NCBI GenBank assembly: GCA_037178625.1
Contig: CM074146.1
Coordinates: 496,001-560,000, forward strand
DNA length: 64,000 nt
Direction of reading: 5' to 3'
From: Skeletonema tropicum
Taxonomy: Eukaryota; Bacillariophyta; Thalassiosirophyceae; Thalassiosirales; Thalassiosiraceae
Shown here in pieces: positions 1 to 11,340 of this stretch; position 1 is the stretch's first letter, and every line of letters begins with the position of its first letter. The translations under genes and the position numbers were made by a program. A model generated the notes under the pieces. It made no database searches and was not told the origin of the DNA. It worked only from the letters and a program-made list of their open reading frames with translations.

Positions 1-3000
1 ATTCGTATTGACTTGAGGAACAACAACCTTGTAGGCCAGTTTCCTGTGTACACATACACACTCAACTATAGAAGCTCTTGGAGATTCACCAAGTATGGTT
101 TGGCAAATCTGTACAGGCTCGAGTCTATTGACCTGGCCGGTAACAAGCTCACCGGTACAATTGACTATCGTCCACTCTACAATCTTGCACCACTTGAGCA
201 CTTTGATGTCTCGGGAAATCAGCTCAGTGGAGGGATGGATGCACTTGTCAGTCCGTCAATAGTGCACTCTGACTTCAGCAACAACAACTTCACTTCTATG
301 CGCCGCTTCGACAAGTATAAGGGATCCTACCAGACTCTGCGTTTTTGTGACGTTAGCAACAATGCCATTCAAATAAATACAACTGACCGTCTAGGTAACA
401 TTCCACCCAACATCGAGCAATTCTTTGCGCAAAACAATCAAATCTACGGCAGTTTTCCAGACTCAATAAATGACCTCTCACATTTAAGACAATTCGACAT
501 GTCATCCAACGCTATTTCGGGAAGTCTTCCACAGTTACTCAACAATCTTACACAGTTGCGTTACTTCAACATGTCATCCAACTCTCTCACTGGAGGTCTT
601 CCAGAATCACTGAATAATCTTCCACAGCTGCGACAATTCGACATATCATCCAACGCCCTCTCTGGGAAGCTTCTTGATTTTGCAGGATCCTTTTTAAGTC
701 TCCAGGAGATTGATGTGTCCCATCAAACAATCGGCTTTACGGGATCAATTCTAGAAGAACTAGTAAGATTGCAATCTCTCAAGGTATTGAAGCTAGCTGG
801 TAACAAGCTCACAGGGACTATTTCACCCTCCATTGGAAATATAGCAGTGCTGGAAATGTTAGATTTGTCCAACAACCGTCTAAGCAGCAAAATTCCTCCT
901 GAGCTCGGACTGCTCGACGGTGAGTTTATTGTGTGTTTCACTTTTGCGGCTTCATGATGAATAGATATGCTAGTACTCATCACTTCTTGTGCTGTCATTT
1001 ATCTGCAGGTGTCTTGAAAAGCATCGATCTTTCAAATAATAAGTTGTCTGGAGTTATTCCTTCTGAGATTGGTCAGCTTCAGGGTACTTCTGTGTTCCTG
1101 CAAGGTAATCGCTACGATTCGTCTGCAAGTGCCCCACTCAGCCTTTGTATGGTGCGCAGTGTAGAAGTTTTTGATCTAGCAAATGATACCAATTTGTGTC
1201 CAATGGAACGAAATGTCTTGAATGATGTTTATGAATCGGCCAAGGGTGTAGAGTGGACAGATAGAACCAAATGGGTCGATGAATATGAGAGCTGCTGTAA
1301 CTGGAAAGGAGTTACGTGTGAGAACGATCATGTGACAATGCTGAACCTTAGAAACAATGGCTTGTCGGGGAAATTGAGCGAGAGCATTGGAAATCTAACT
1401 GCACTAGAAGTGTTGGACTTGAGTGACAATGACATTAAGGTATGATATTGATATTGATGTGTGACGAATGCTTTACTTATTGACTACATCAACAGTGCCA
1501 ACTCTAACCAAACATAATTGCTCTTCTTGTTCTTGCGCTCAACTACAGGGGTCGATTCCAACACAGATTGGTCTCCTTTCCAACCTCACTTATCTGCGTC
1601 TCAGTTACAATGCCTTCACCGGAACAGCCCCTAATGGCTTGGGAAATTTGACTAAGCTCAAATTGCTTCAACTTCAGAGCAACAGGATTACTAAAATGCC
1701 TGATATACCACCATTAGACGAGAGTGAATACAGAAATTCCACATTCGTCACAGACTGCGGCGTGCCATCTGCCTTTACAGATCCAATGGAGTGCGAACAT
1801 TGCACAATGTGTTGTAAGTATTAATGTGACAACTCACATCAGCATCATCTGCTCTTCATTTTTCACTTTCACAATGCTCACCAACGTTCATCAACATTGA
1901 CGTGATGTGCCAGGCAACGCAAATGAGGACTGCTATCCACAAGAAGACACCCAAGTTGAAGAATGGGGATTCAATACCTATGGCACATTTGCTGCTCTTC
2001 TCATTCCTTGCTTCATTGTATTTTGTTGTATGGGTGTCGTGTCTTTATGCCTCTTCCGCGAGTACAAGAATAAGAATCGCGAAAACACCCTAACAATGTC
2101 ACAGTCTCAGGATCAGGCACAGGCACCTCAGACACAGGAAAACACTAGCGCCGATGAAAACGACAAGTCTGCTCTCAAGAGAATTGGCAAAGATTCGGTA
2201 TATTCTTACATTGTAATAGAAAAAGCTTTTGGTGGCTGGCTTGTAGCGTTTGCTACACTTGCCATTCAGGTTATAATTCTCATTTTCTTCGTCAATGCGT
2301 CGGAGGCCGACTTGCAAGATGACAAAATCGACATTCAATTCACGTGGAAGTGCCCTCGCGACTCAGCTGTGTGCAGGAACACAGCCGATTTGAATAATAT
2401 TGGCTGGTTTATTTTCTGCATGTTAATGATTGCTCATCTCGCAAAAGATTTAGTCAACGGATTCAAGTTGATGTACTATTCATCCAGAGTTGAGAACTCC
2501 TGCTGGAGCTGGACAAGGTTTCGATATATCATTGGTGGGATAGGCTTGTGTTCGATTACTCTTTTTGCCATATATGTAAGTTGTTGTCGCAATGACGTCT
2601 GTCATATCATCCTTGCTGCTCTTGATGCTTTGCTCAATTTCACTTTGTCACGCTTTACTTTCGCCTCATTCAGGTTAGTACCGTTTACAACAAGGCAATC
2701 GCTACAAGCAATACTGAAATTATTCTTAATTCAGTAGTCGTATTGTTCATAATGGATTTGGACGAATATATCTTTGCTTTACTGGAAGCATGTAATGAGA
2801 AGTGGACAGAGCATGCATCTGACTCGGAAGATACCAGTTCAAGTACAGATGAAGAGGCAAGGAATGAAAGCTCAATTACCAAAATGAAGGAGGAAGTCGA
2901 GATTCAAAAGACGCAAATTGAGTCTCAACAAGAGGAGATAGCGTCTCAAAAGGAAGAGATTGGTATTCTACGCTCACAGCAGGAGGAGCTCATGCTTCAG

Positions 3001-3222
3001 AGGGATCAGGTGGCAAGACAAAACGACGAGATTGCAATTCTACGCGGGATAGTGCAACAAATGCAAGATTCTCTTGAACAGTTTATCCCTCAAAGTCAGG
3101 TCAATGAAAGCGCGACTTTGCAAACAACTGTATTGAAAGATGATGATTCGGAGAGGGATGCAGCAAGGGACGGTTCATTGAATGAAGTGGAAGACTTGAA
3201 TACATCTACAGACTGCGTTTGA
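1..3222 (+). CDS. LRR transmembrane receptor-like protein, copy A, 5' end outside window
   Basis: Five exons can be read: 1-919, 1009-1439, 1549-1813, 1914-2575 and 2674-3222. They are joined by four GT-AG introns of 89, 109, 100 and 98 bp whose phases restore one frame. The exons encode a long run of plant-type leucine-rich repeats (LxxLxxLxLxxNxLxGxIP) with a Cys-rich stretch, then a membrane segment (about 2000-2070), a charged linker, two further hydrophobic segments and a C-terminal coiled coil (about 2880-3075). The LRRs are presumably outside the cell and the coiled coil inside. The last intron falls just before a segment reading SNTEIILNSVVVLFIMDLDE, which I associate with diatom membrane proteins. 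Copy B at 39720-45621 shows the missing N-terminal part. From 1157 on the sequence is practically identical to copy B, while before 1157 it is visibly diverged. The ligand is unknown. LRR identity is certain; the receptor role is inferred. Confidence 0.85.
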
Positions 3223-3494
3223 GATGAGGGAACAAGTCATCGGGAGGAGAAGATTAGAATACCCTATGATGCAGAATGATTTAGATGAGCCAAGAGGGGA
3301 AGTAGCTGCTTCTGCAGATGCAAACACATCTACATCTGATGTTGAAAACGTCGTTGAATGTGGTGAAGAAGAAAAAGATGAGGAGCTGTGATGAAGCAGA
3401 GATATGTTAGGATGGATATGTTAACTCAAAAGTGAATAGGTCGTAGTTGCAGATGTCAGCTGCATTTACCCTGCCGCTGCGCGACATGTCTAAT

Positions 3495-4352
3495 TCACGA
3501 ACAATCACCACCCTCCCGAAGCTGCCTATCGAGCTTCTTCTGAATATTCCCCACTCTCGTTTTAACGAGCCCTCGTCTCATTGTAATCACCGACTTGGGT
3601 AGTTTGGTCGCTCGCGTCTTCATCTGAACCGATGGCGAGGAGAAGGCTGCAAACTTTGGGTAAGGAGTGACTGGATATTTCTTTTTGTCTGCTTCGACTT
3701 TGATCGATTCATCTAGTGTGCTTTCTGTGCTCGAGGGGGAAGCATCTGAAATGATGTTGGTATCTACCTTGAAGATGGACGAACCTCTCGTGTTTGCAGT
3801 GCCCGACTCGCTGGGAGTAAGTGATCCAAATGCCATCGGGGTATGGCTGTGCTCATGAAAGTGAGTGGCATTCAAGTTGTAAGGGCGTAGCTCCGAGGTA
3901 TTTTCGTTATTACTCTGCATAATGAAAGCAATATTCTTTGCTTCGTGCTCAACAGGAGTGACGTGAGCTCCACATCCATTTTCACGGTTGGTGTCGTCGC
4001 TAAAATCTTGTCCAAAGAGTGAGGAAGAAGAAACAGATGTGAAAGTGGAAGATGGAGAGGGCTGTTTGCCTGGTTCGACTGAATCAGGTGATGACGACTC
4101 AGATAATTCAGTTCCGTATCCAACCATGCTCGATGATTGGTCCGATACAACCAATGACAAGGATGACATTGGAGCGATAGATGACTCCTCTAGAGAAGGT
4201 TCTATGCTAAACTGCACAGATGCCCTATCTGTGGGAATTGTATCATTGTGTGCCTTGTTATTAGGCCGTTCCCAAGACTGAGAAAGACCAAAGATCTTGA
4301 AGATCGCTTTGAACGTGCAAGAGCAAATGCTGCGGATACGGAAGAATGTCAT
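3495..4352 (-). CDS. Ser-rich protein of unknown function, copy A (intact)
   Basis: An open frame of 285 codons starts at an ATG at 4352-4350 and ends at TGA 3497-3495. The N-terminus has a short hydrophobic, Cys-containing patch. The middle is low-complexity and Ser/Glu-rich. The last 60 residues are basic (KTRATKLPKSVITMRRGLVK region) and could bind nucleic acid or a membrane, but no domain is recognised. It lies tail-to-tail with the LRR gene. The paralogue at 45894-46753 is nearly identical in nucleotides but carries a 2-bp insertion that breaks the frame, so only this copy can make the full product. That the frame is open here and closed there by a single indel supports it as a real gene, though expression is unproven. 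Confidence 0.55.
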   Translation of the reverse strand: MTFFRIRSICSCTFKAIFKIFGLSQSWERPNNKAHNDTIPTDRASVQFSIEPSLEESSIAPMSSLSLVVSDQSSSMVGYGTELSESSSPDSVEPGKQPSPSSTFTSVSSSSLFGQDFSDDTNRENGCGAHVTPVEHEAKNIAFIMQSNNENTSELRPYNLNATHFHEHSHTPMAFGSLTPSESGTANTRGSSIFKVDTNIISDASPSSTESTLDESIKVEADKKKYPVTPYPKFAAFSSPSVQMKTRATKLPKSVITMRRGLVKTRVGNIQKKLDRQLREGGDCS

Positions 4353-4554
4353 GATGATAATGAATCATCGAAATGAAAATGCTCGAATCAAGAGCAGGAG
4401 CAACAAATTTTTAAAACTCAAGCCCAATAATTTTACAGTTCTGGAGGCGGAACACAACTGCTGATTCTTACATTGCATTCTAGGCGCTGTGACTCTCAAT
4501 CTCCCTCTTTCTCTCCACGATATCCTCTACCATTATTGTCGAAGGGTGACGAGA

Positions 4555-4589
4555 AGACGCGCTACCAACTAAGCAGGTAGCGCGTCTTT
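4555..4589. repeat. 13-bp inverted repeat (hairpin)
   Basis: AAGACGCGCTACC and GGTAGCGCGTCTT form a perfect stem around a 9-nt loop, between the divergently transcribed Ser-rich and HA genes' 5' and 3' ends. The same hairpin is present in copy B near 46956-46990. Function unknown. Confidence 0.7.
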
Positions 4590-4765
4590 TCGACAAAGGG
4601 AGGGGGCATTCTTAGGGCTTTGACCCGAGCGTGGCGCAATGATATGCAGCGTGCAGCATCTAATCTCACCTAGAGCGAGCTAATACCATCTTCCCTACAA
4701 TACCCCCAACGTCGCCCAAAGCAAGGTCTAACGTTCTCTTGATGATGAGGTTGTGTGCTGCCGAC

Positions 4766-4800
4766 TGCATAGTGGCAATGCGCAGCATTGCCACTATGCA
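4766..4800. repeat. 15-bp inverted repeat (hairpin) with 5-nt loop
   Basis: TGCATAGTGGCAATG and its exact complement flank CGCAG. The stem is perfect and is repeated in copy B near 47167-47201. It lies in the noncoding stretch 4353-5100 upstream of the Ser-rich gene and downstream of the HA gene. Otherwise I see no gene in that stretch. Confidence 0.7.
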
Positions 4801-5100
4801 CGAGGGGGATGAAGTCATCTACATAAAACACACATGAATGACATTTTCGAAATACATTAGAGACATTTGAAAGGCAACTGATAAGATGGATCATGTTGTA
4901 GCATAAAACATTTACTTATGAATATGAATATCTCTCCATCTATTATCCATCACAATCACGAGAGACGCATGCTGTGAATACTTCCTCTTCCACCCTACAA
5001 TCAGATACACAGTCCCATTCATCTCAACCCCATGAATATCAACTGTACTCTCTACAGCAGCATCACCAGCATCCTCAGCACCACCCCAACCGATCTACAT

Positions 5101-7487
5101 TTACACAATGAAACCAATCTGCCTCAACTTTGCCACACGTTCCTCCGTCAACATCCTCGAACTTTTACCACCCATCAAACTTTTATACTCCGAACGAGTA
5201 CGTTTCACCCATTTGTAGAAGCGATTGGCTTCCTCCTGCTCTTGGATGCTAGGTCCACCCGCAGCAGCTTCATCCTGTGACACATCCATGGGAGAGGGGA
5301 CATTGTAGTGTTGATTCTCGGTACCGAACTTGACGAGATTTTGGAAGTTGTCCTCCCAACTGACTAGGTCATACTTTCTCGTGCGCCATTCAAAGCCACT
5401 GTGGACACAGGTGAGTGTGTGAGATATGTGTTTTAGTAAAGATGAGCACAGCATGTGAGTACAAAAGTCGATAATATAACGCATGAAACATTATAACATC
5501 CTATCCAAACAAACACAAAGTATACATATACTCACATTGCCTCCAATCTGGGTGCCCTCTTGGCCATGAAATTCTTATCATTCTTATGATACATCTTCCT
5601 CTGCATATGCACCCACTCACCTAGCGAACCAGACGAACGAGGAACACGCGTATTACCATTCACGCGCTTGTACTCCTGCAGGTCATTGAATCGTTCATCC
5701 CAACTCTTGTACTGCTTGTCATGAGACCATGCAAAGCCGATCCTATCGAGTTGAGCGATGCGTTCTTGAGAAAGACGCTTCTTTTTACGTTTGGGTTTGC
5801 TCCCAGCGGGACCATCCTTTCGTTTCGTGTTGGAGGTACTAGACATCATGCCCAAACCATCGAGTCCCATCATGTTCGCAGTAGCATCCAGCTCTGGCAT
5901 GGCATTCATCCCTCCTCCTACACCCAACAAATCGGCATCGTCCTCATCGTCCACTTCATAATCCTGGCCATTCTTCTGCAAACACTTGCGCTTGTATCGA
6001 ATATTTGTCACCCATGACCCCAACTGTTTATCCTCCTTGTATCCCTGCGGGACGTTAACATGACCAAATTGAGCCTTGAATGTCAAGAGGCGATTGTACA
6101 TGTCGTCAAAGTCAAGTGGGGCATTACCACCACTTCCAGCACCTGATCCACGTCCACTACCAGAAGTAGCACTCTTGCGTCGTTTGGATGATGACTCGTC
6201 CTCATTCCCTCCATCATTGTTGCCACCAGCTCCTGCCGCAGCAGCAGCAGCAGTTGAAGCAGCAGCAACAGTACTCTCCACAACCAACTGATTCAATGGT
6301 TCAACCAACCCACGTTCCAAAAGTGGTGCAGCAGTAGCGTCACTATTGGTAGCAACACCTTGACCAAAGGTAGATTCCATCACGTGCAATAAGTTTCCAA
6401 TCCCATTAATCATCATTGTATCACCACCACCACCATCATTAGCAGTATTTCCCATCATCAACAATTCAGTCTTGAGCCAAGTAAAGTAGGTATGAATCTG
6501 CGAATGCAATTGAGACCGCGCCTCATTGGACAGGGAAGCGGATGGAAAGAGTCTTTCCGAATTGGCGGTACCTATGGCGATGGGAAGGGGTGGCAATGTT
6601 GGTGCTGCAATACCAGCAGCAGTGCTGCCCGAGGTGGTAGTAGTAGAAGTGGTAGGATGAAACAGTTGAAACGATGATGGTCCACTCTTGACACCTCCAG
6701 CTCCGCCCAACACACTACTTCCACCACCAATCATTGACGAAGATGCATTTCCAAATGGAATCACATTTTGCATCGAAGCAGACCCCTCTGAACTCCAATG
6801 GGGATATCCACTCACATTCCCCTGTAGATCGACGTGTATGTGAGGGAAAGCCATGGGGTATTTGTAACACCAGTTGGAGCGTGAGGAGTAGGGGATGAAT
6901 GTTACGCTGGTATTATTTGAGGAGCGAAGAAGATTTGTGGTCGATGATGCGCTGCCTTCACCAACGGCGGCAGGCTTGGCGTCTTCGTCGTTGGCAGTAG
7001 AAGAAGAGACATCATCGCTGTTGTAAAGACCAAACTTCTTCAAGTGATCCAAAGCCTTGTCCAAATGAAACAAATTTGAGATCCAAACGAAGCAATGTTC
7101 CTCCTTCGAATTATTCCCCACTGCTGCGGAGGAATTCACTCGGCCAACAGTCGGAGGCACCGAAATACTAACGACATGTAAAATACCGCACGAGCACGTC
7201 GAACGAGTCGATTTACTGAGGTCAGATTTGAACTGAATGGTCGATTTGAGTGACCGTTGGAGGGTTTTTAGTTTGTGTGATCCAACGGCGGCGACAGCGG
7301 CAGCGGGGGCGGCAACTGTGGTAGTAGTATCGACAATGGTGGTTTCGGGCAGCGGTGGCAGTGCAACAACATTGCCGTCATTATCATCAGTAGGGGCGGC
7401 GGCGGCCATGGTAGTGGAAGGTGGATCAACAACACGGGGCATTATTTTCGAACGTCCTTTAGCAACGTCGGGTTCATTTTCATGCAT
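5101..7487 (-). CDS. Helicase-associated (HA) domain protein, copy A
   Basis: Two exons (7487-5536 and 5398-5101) are joined by a 137-bp GT-AG intron that restores the motif RLEAIGFEW; the product is 749 aa. Three HA domains (the family often found beside bacterial helicases and expanded in diatoms) lie at about residues 458-590, 595-665 and 668-748. Each ends in the typical LxxIGFxW and contains GxWVxxxRxxYK-like cores. The N-terminal 450 residues are low complexity (Ala, Gly, Ser, Thr runs) with one conserved patch rich in Cys and Trp (KSTRSTCSCGILHVVSIS region). HA domains are thought to bind nucleic acid; there is no helicase core. The first HA domain has a 40-residue acidic/Met/Gly insert. 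The gene is divergent from the 14-3-3 locus, with 348 bp between starts. Copy B at 47502-49892 is intact and about 96% similar. Confidence 0.8.
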
Positions 7488-7835
7488 GTGATGTGTTCGA
7501 TTTTTTGGAAAATGTCAACGGCCGGGGGGGGAATTTTTGAATTATTCTGTTTTTGAGGTGGATCCCGGATAGGATCGCTAGTTTAGGATACGGATACTTT
7601 TCTCATAAAAGTAACAGGTCCGACGTATGTGAAGATCGCTGTACTGAGATGTTGACAAAAATGATCAAGACCAACATGGTGGGAGCACGACACATAAGAA
7701 TGATGATGTAGCCTCGGGTTATGTTGATAAAGTTCATAAAACCAATTTGGCAACAGTCACCAAAGCAAACGATCGATCAGCCTTAACACCCACCGCTTCG
7801 AATCTCGAAGTTTACCAATAAAATCATCAAAAAAT
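7488..7835. promoter_or_regulatory. Shared upstream region between HA gene and 14-3-3 locus
   Basis: This 348-bp stretch separates the divergent ATGs and is conserved at 49893-50238 (copy B). Its right part is conserved at 27738-28043 in front of the third 14-3-3 locus, which has no HA gene beside it. Conserved parts include GAGGTGGATCC, an early AT-rich stretch, and the 5' leader with CTTCGAATCTCGAAG (small inverted repeat) about 40 bp before the 14-3-3 ATG. A bidirectional promoter is inferred from position and conservation only. Confidence 0.45.
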
Positions 7836-8802
7836 ATGGATCGCAATTCTCTCGTCCGCAACCGCAACGCCAATCGCCAAGCTCGCCGAACAAGCCGAGC
7901 ACTTTGATGAAATGGCCTGCTACATGAACGATGTTGCCCGTCAACCGCAAAAACTCACTGTGGAGGAACTTCACCTTCTCTCCAAGGCATACAAGGGAGT
8001 CATCGATTCCCGACGTGCCTCCTGGCGTGTGAGCATGGACTACGAGTACATTATGAAGATTGAGAATGAGCTTTTCAGCATTTGTAATGAAATCCTCTCC
8101 ATCATTGACGAGTCACTCCTCCCCAAATCTACGTCATGGGAGGACATGGCTTTTTGCTACAAAATGAAGGGAGATTACCACCCATATCTCTGTGAATTCC
8201 AGCGGGGAGGCACTCGCAAGGCCTCCGCAGCGGCCTTGGCCTTGGATGCCTACCAATTCGCCACCGACACCGAGATTGCCTCGTCGAATCTTTCCCGAAC
8301 CCACCCCATCCGCCTCGGACTCGCCCTCAACTTTGCTGTATTTTACTACGAAATTCTCAATAGTCCCGATCGCGCATGTGATGTTGCCAAGCAGGCATTT
8401 GATGACACTATTGTCGAGTTGGATATATTAAGTGAGGAGAGTTATAAGGACTCCACTCTGATTATGCAATTGTTGAGGCAAAACTTGACATTGTGGACAT
8501 CAGACCAGGCCGCTGGCAATGCCCAGAAGAAGAATTTTGTCCAGAAGCAGAAGTTAGATAAGAATAAGAAGTCTGCAATCAAGTTGGGCTCTGGTGCTAA
8601 ATCAAACCAGGTTCGACACACTGGTGCTGGTTCAGCCAAGGACAAGCCCAAGCTACAACAGGACAAGGGGCTTGCTAATCGTAATGGCAATGTTCTGATG
8701 CAGAACCCGAAGTTTGACAAGATGGCTGCAATGAAGCTGGTCTGCAAAATCGTCGTGAAGGTTTGCTTGAGTTTAGCTGGGATCCCATGTCCAGACTTTT
8801 GA
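7836..8802 (+). pseudogene. 14-3-3-like gene, copy A, with 13-bp N-terminal frameshift
   Basis: The ATG at 7836 and the sequence to 7859 match copy B (50239), but 13 extra bases (7860-7872) shift the frame, which ends at a TGA near 7905. The correct frame reopens at 7873. An ATG at 7912 could give a 296-aa protein lacking helix 1 and part of helix 2, the dimer interface. The rest is clearly 14-3-3: [37 protein letters not shown] and [18 protein letters not shown]. Two oddities stand out. The phosphopeptide-binding Arg after KMKGDY (canonical YYRY) is replaced (HPY). The usual short acidic tail is replaced by about 95 basic residues ending in LAGIPCPDF. The product may be a truncated monomeric form or nothing; I favour a pseudogene or altered gene. 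Confidence 0.8.
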
Positions 8803-10584
8803 TTTTGAAGCAATAATGCAATAATATGCCTAGGTCTAGGTGAGAGGATGAATGCGCCTCTGCGCATCGCATCGATTTGATTAGGTTATCCAAAGCATGA
8901 CTAGGATAGATGTATCCATTTTTGTAATTGTAGTTGTAGCATAATTTTAGGACTGACGAGTGACTCTGACTCTGCTCTTTGCCTTCACCTAGACCTAGAT
9001 ACCCACATGGTGGCTACTAGTGCTTGAGATAGAGATAGACAGTAAAAATGCGGTCAATATGAACAAGGCTAAGGCACCGACGAGTTGTTGATATTCCCTT
9101 TTTTCTTCTATCATGGTGTAGGATCGCCGAGCTGCTAGTGTAAAGTTACATATATAAGAATCCAGATGCGATGAAAAACAAGCAGTGTTGGCAAAATATA
9201 TCTGTGCCGAAGATCCTTAACACTTCAAAGGGTGGCGAGAGCATAGACCGTGGCATAGGCACGGAGAATGCGTCACCTCAAAGGGTGCCAAAATCTTGGA
9301 CTACGGAGGGAGATGATGACGGAATGAAAACAGGTCGCAACAAATTGCAAACAGAACGAACAAGACATAGAAATGGTAAGACATATGAAACAGAATGAAA
9401 GAACAAGTCGAACCAGCAGCATCGTGGGTCAGCTGAAAGGGTGTGTTAGAGTAGAGAGTAGTTCCTCTATCTGGCGCGCCAGCCGACCACACGAAAGTGA
9501 TGCCATCGCCAAAACTTGGCAGCAGAGCTTCACCATGAGCTCATTATTTGCGTAGGTACTTAATTGTATTAAGAGTCTACTAGATCATTCACATGGGTCT
9601 TTAGCAAACGGCTTCTGGCGATGGATGAGATTATTGAATACTCAATCTCAAAACTCACTAGAGGGATATCCAAGATTTCAGTAATTGCCACTACCTCTAC
9701 CTCTAAGTATGTATCCCGCTAGGGGGAGGGCGGATTAATTTTTATTGTTTCTTCCGATCAGTTCGGAAAAACTTTCCTTGAAGATGAGAGCACTTTTTGG
9801 CTTGGAGTTTGGATCGAGGCGAGCGAAGGGTGAGTTGAAAAACCTGAGGAGACCTTAAATTGCGCATTTAGGCCTTTGGATAGGGGGTGAGGGGGGATCC
9901 CCCTTTTCTCATCTTTTGGCAAAATCGTCTAAATTGGGGCCAAAATGGGAGTATTGTACCTACATACTCCTACTTATTTTACTCTCTCTAGCCAATAATA
10001 TCTCCTTGTGTGACAAGTACGCTATAGCGTACTAAAAGTAAAAATTTTCAAAGCTAAAGTTCTACTAAAAGAGATCACTTTCATAACTTTTAAGCATAAC
10101 CATCGTGTTCAGCACACTCGATTTAGTCTTACAGCATACTTCAATTACTTTATTCCATAACAAACTTCAGAGATACTATACGACCGTTGCAAACTGCACC
10201 ATCCGATGACAAAAAAAACGGCTGCGTACTATCTCCACCATACTTTGTACCATTATAACTTCATAACTAGACCACTCCAGAAGGCCACCAGTGGCTCCCC
10301 ATGACGGCAATATCATGGAATCGCGAACCGTTGTGGTGCGGGTGTCAGAATTGGCCGGTGTGTTGTGCATCGTCCCCATACATAATGTCGTTGCGATGAT
10401 ACGTCTTTCATCAACATGTGATAATGGATAAATTCAGTAACTACTCGACAAATCAACCGATTCAAAGGAAACCAAAAGGTAGACTGCTTCATATGATGTT
10501 GTTGATGGGATTAATGTGGGTGGGTCGGTCCAAATTGGTGAAGGGGTGGCCACATAAGATGCCATGGTTGTTGTGTCGACATGA
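8803..10584. other. Intergenic region downstream of 14-3-3 copy A
   Basis: The first 360 bp are shared, with changes, with the 3' flanks of the other 14-3-3 loci (29010-29150 and 56296-56680). Beyond about 9165 there is no recognisable gene; short frames at 9171-9398 and 10176-10379 show no conserved features. Notable sites are a G-run/C-run hairpin at about 9885-9905 and the palindrome GTACGCTATAGCGTAC at about 10019-10034, a motif partly repeated at 11342. Confidence 0.5.
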
Positions 10585-11007
10585 TTTTTTGATGATTTTT
10601 TTGAATTTTTTGCAATCCGTTACCCAACAATTCACCACCATGACGATGATTTGACTGACACAGGAGGCGATTCCGACGACGATCTCATGCACAATGCTTA
10701 CAACAACCCCGATGTACATGGCAATGTTCTTGGTATCGCCTATTTCTCCATCGGGCCTTCTCCTACACCGTATTTCAGTGGCAGTTGCGCCGACATCTTC
10801 CAAGTTATTAATGTTGACGACGTATTTGATGGAGTAAATCACCAAACGGCAGACGAAAGAGAAGATGGATCGTCATATAACAATAATTGGAAGGTGTGCG
10901 TGCGAGTTCTTAAGGTGTGGTGCTCTCCTTCGGATGGAATAAAGGAATATGTGTTGGCAGCGAGATATTGGATGAAAATAATGTCTGCAGCTGCAATGGT
11001 GAATTGA
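10585..11007 (+). CDS. Hypothetical open frame, possibly a remnant of a mobile-element gene
   Basis: A frame stays open from 10585 to the stop at 11005-11007 (about 140 codons) with no good ATG at its start; the first internal ATG is at 10687. It is Asp/His-rich at the start (IHHHDDDLTDTGGDSDDD) and then reads like ordinary globular protein. No family is recognised. It lies left of the palindrome cluster and the hAT element, so it could be part of a decayed element. Low confidence that it is expressed. Confidence 0.25.
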   Translation, partial: FFDDFFEFFAIRYPTIHHHDDDLTDTGGDSDDDLMHNAYNNPDVHGNVLGIAYFSIGPSPTPYFSGSCADIFQVINVDDVFDGVNHQTADEREDGSSYNNNWKVCVRVLKVWCSPSDGIKEYVLAARYWMKIMSAAAMVN

Positions 11008-11340
11008 TGCGTAATGCCTCATTCTACTACGCTCCACTCACCAAATATGCTAGGGCATAATGTTGGCAATAGCTTCCACTTGTTCCGATGATGCTATCAA
11101 TGTTATCAGACCACTTCTATGTAATTCATTGCCACCGGAGCACAAAAATATGGAAAAACACGCAGATCGGGTAACACACTGATTACATAGATGTACGTAG
11201 TGAGCAAAATACTAGGGCTATAAACATAAATGGGGCATCAAACGAAAGCTAAAATCATTTCTAACAAGATTGCTATGGTGATTTATGCTATTACTGCAGC
11301 GGAAGTAGTGTTATTATTAGCACAAAGATGGGTGATTTTT

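Noticed and set aside
6076..6291. Open frames on the plus strand of the HA gene
   Set aside because: Shadows of Ala/Gly/Ser codon runs of the spliced HA gene, which has conserved domains and an intron on the minus strand.
9171..9398. 75-aa frame downstream of 14-3-3 copy A
   Set aside because: Low-complexity, no paralogue, no domain; not supported as a gene.
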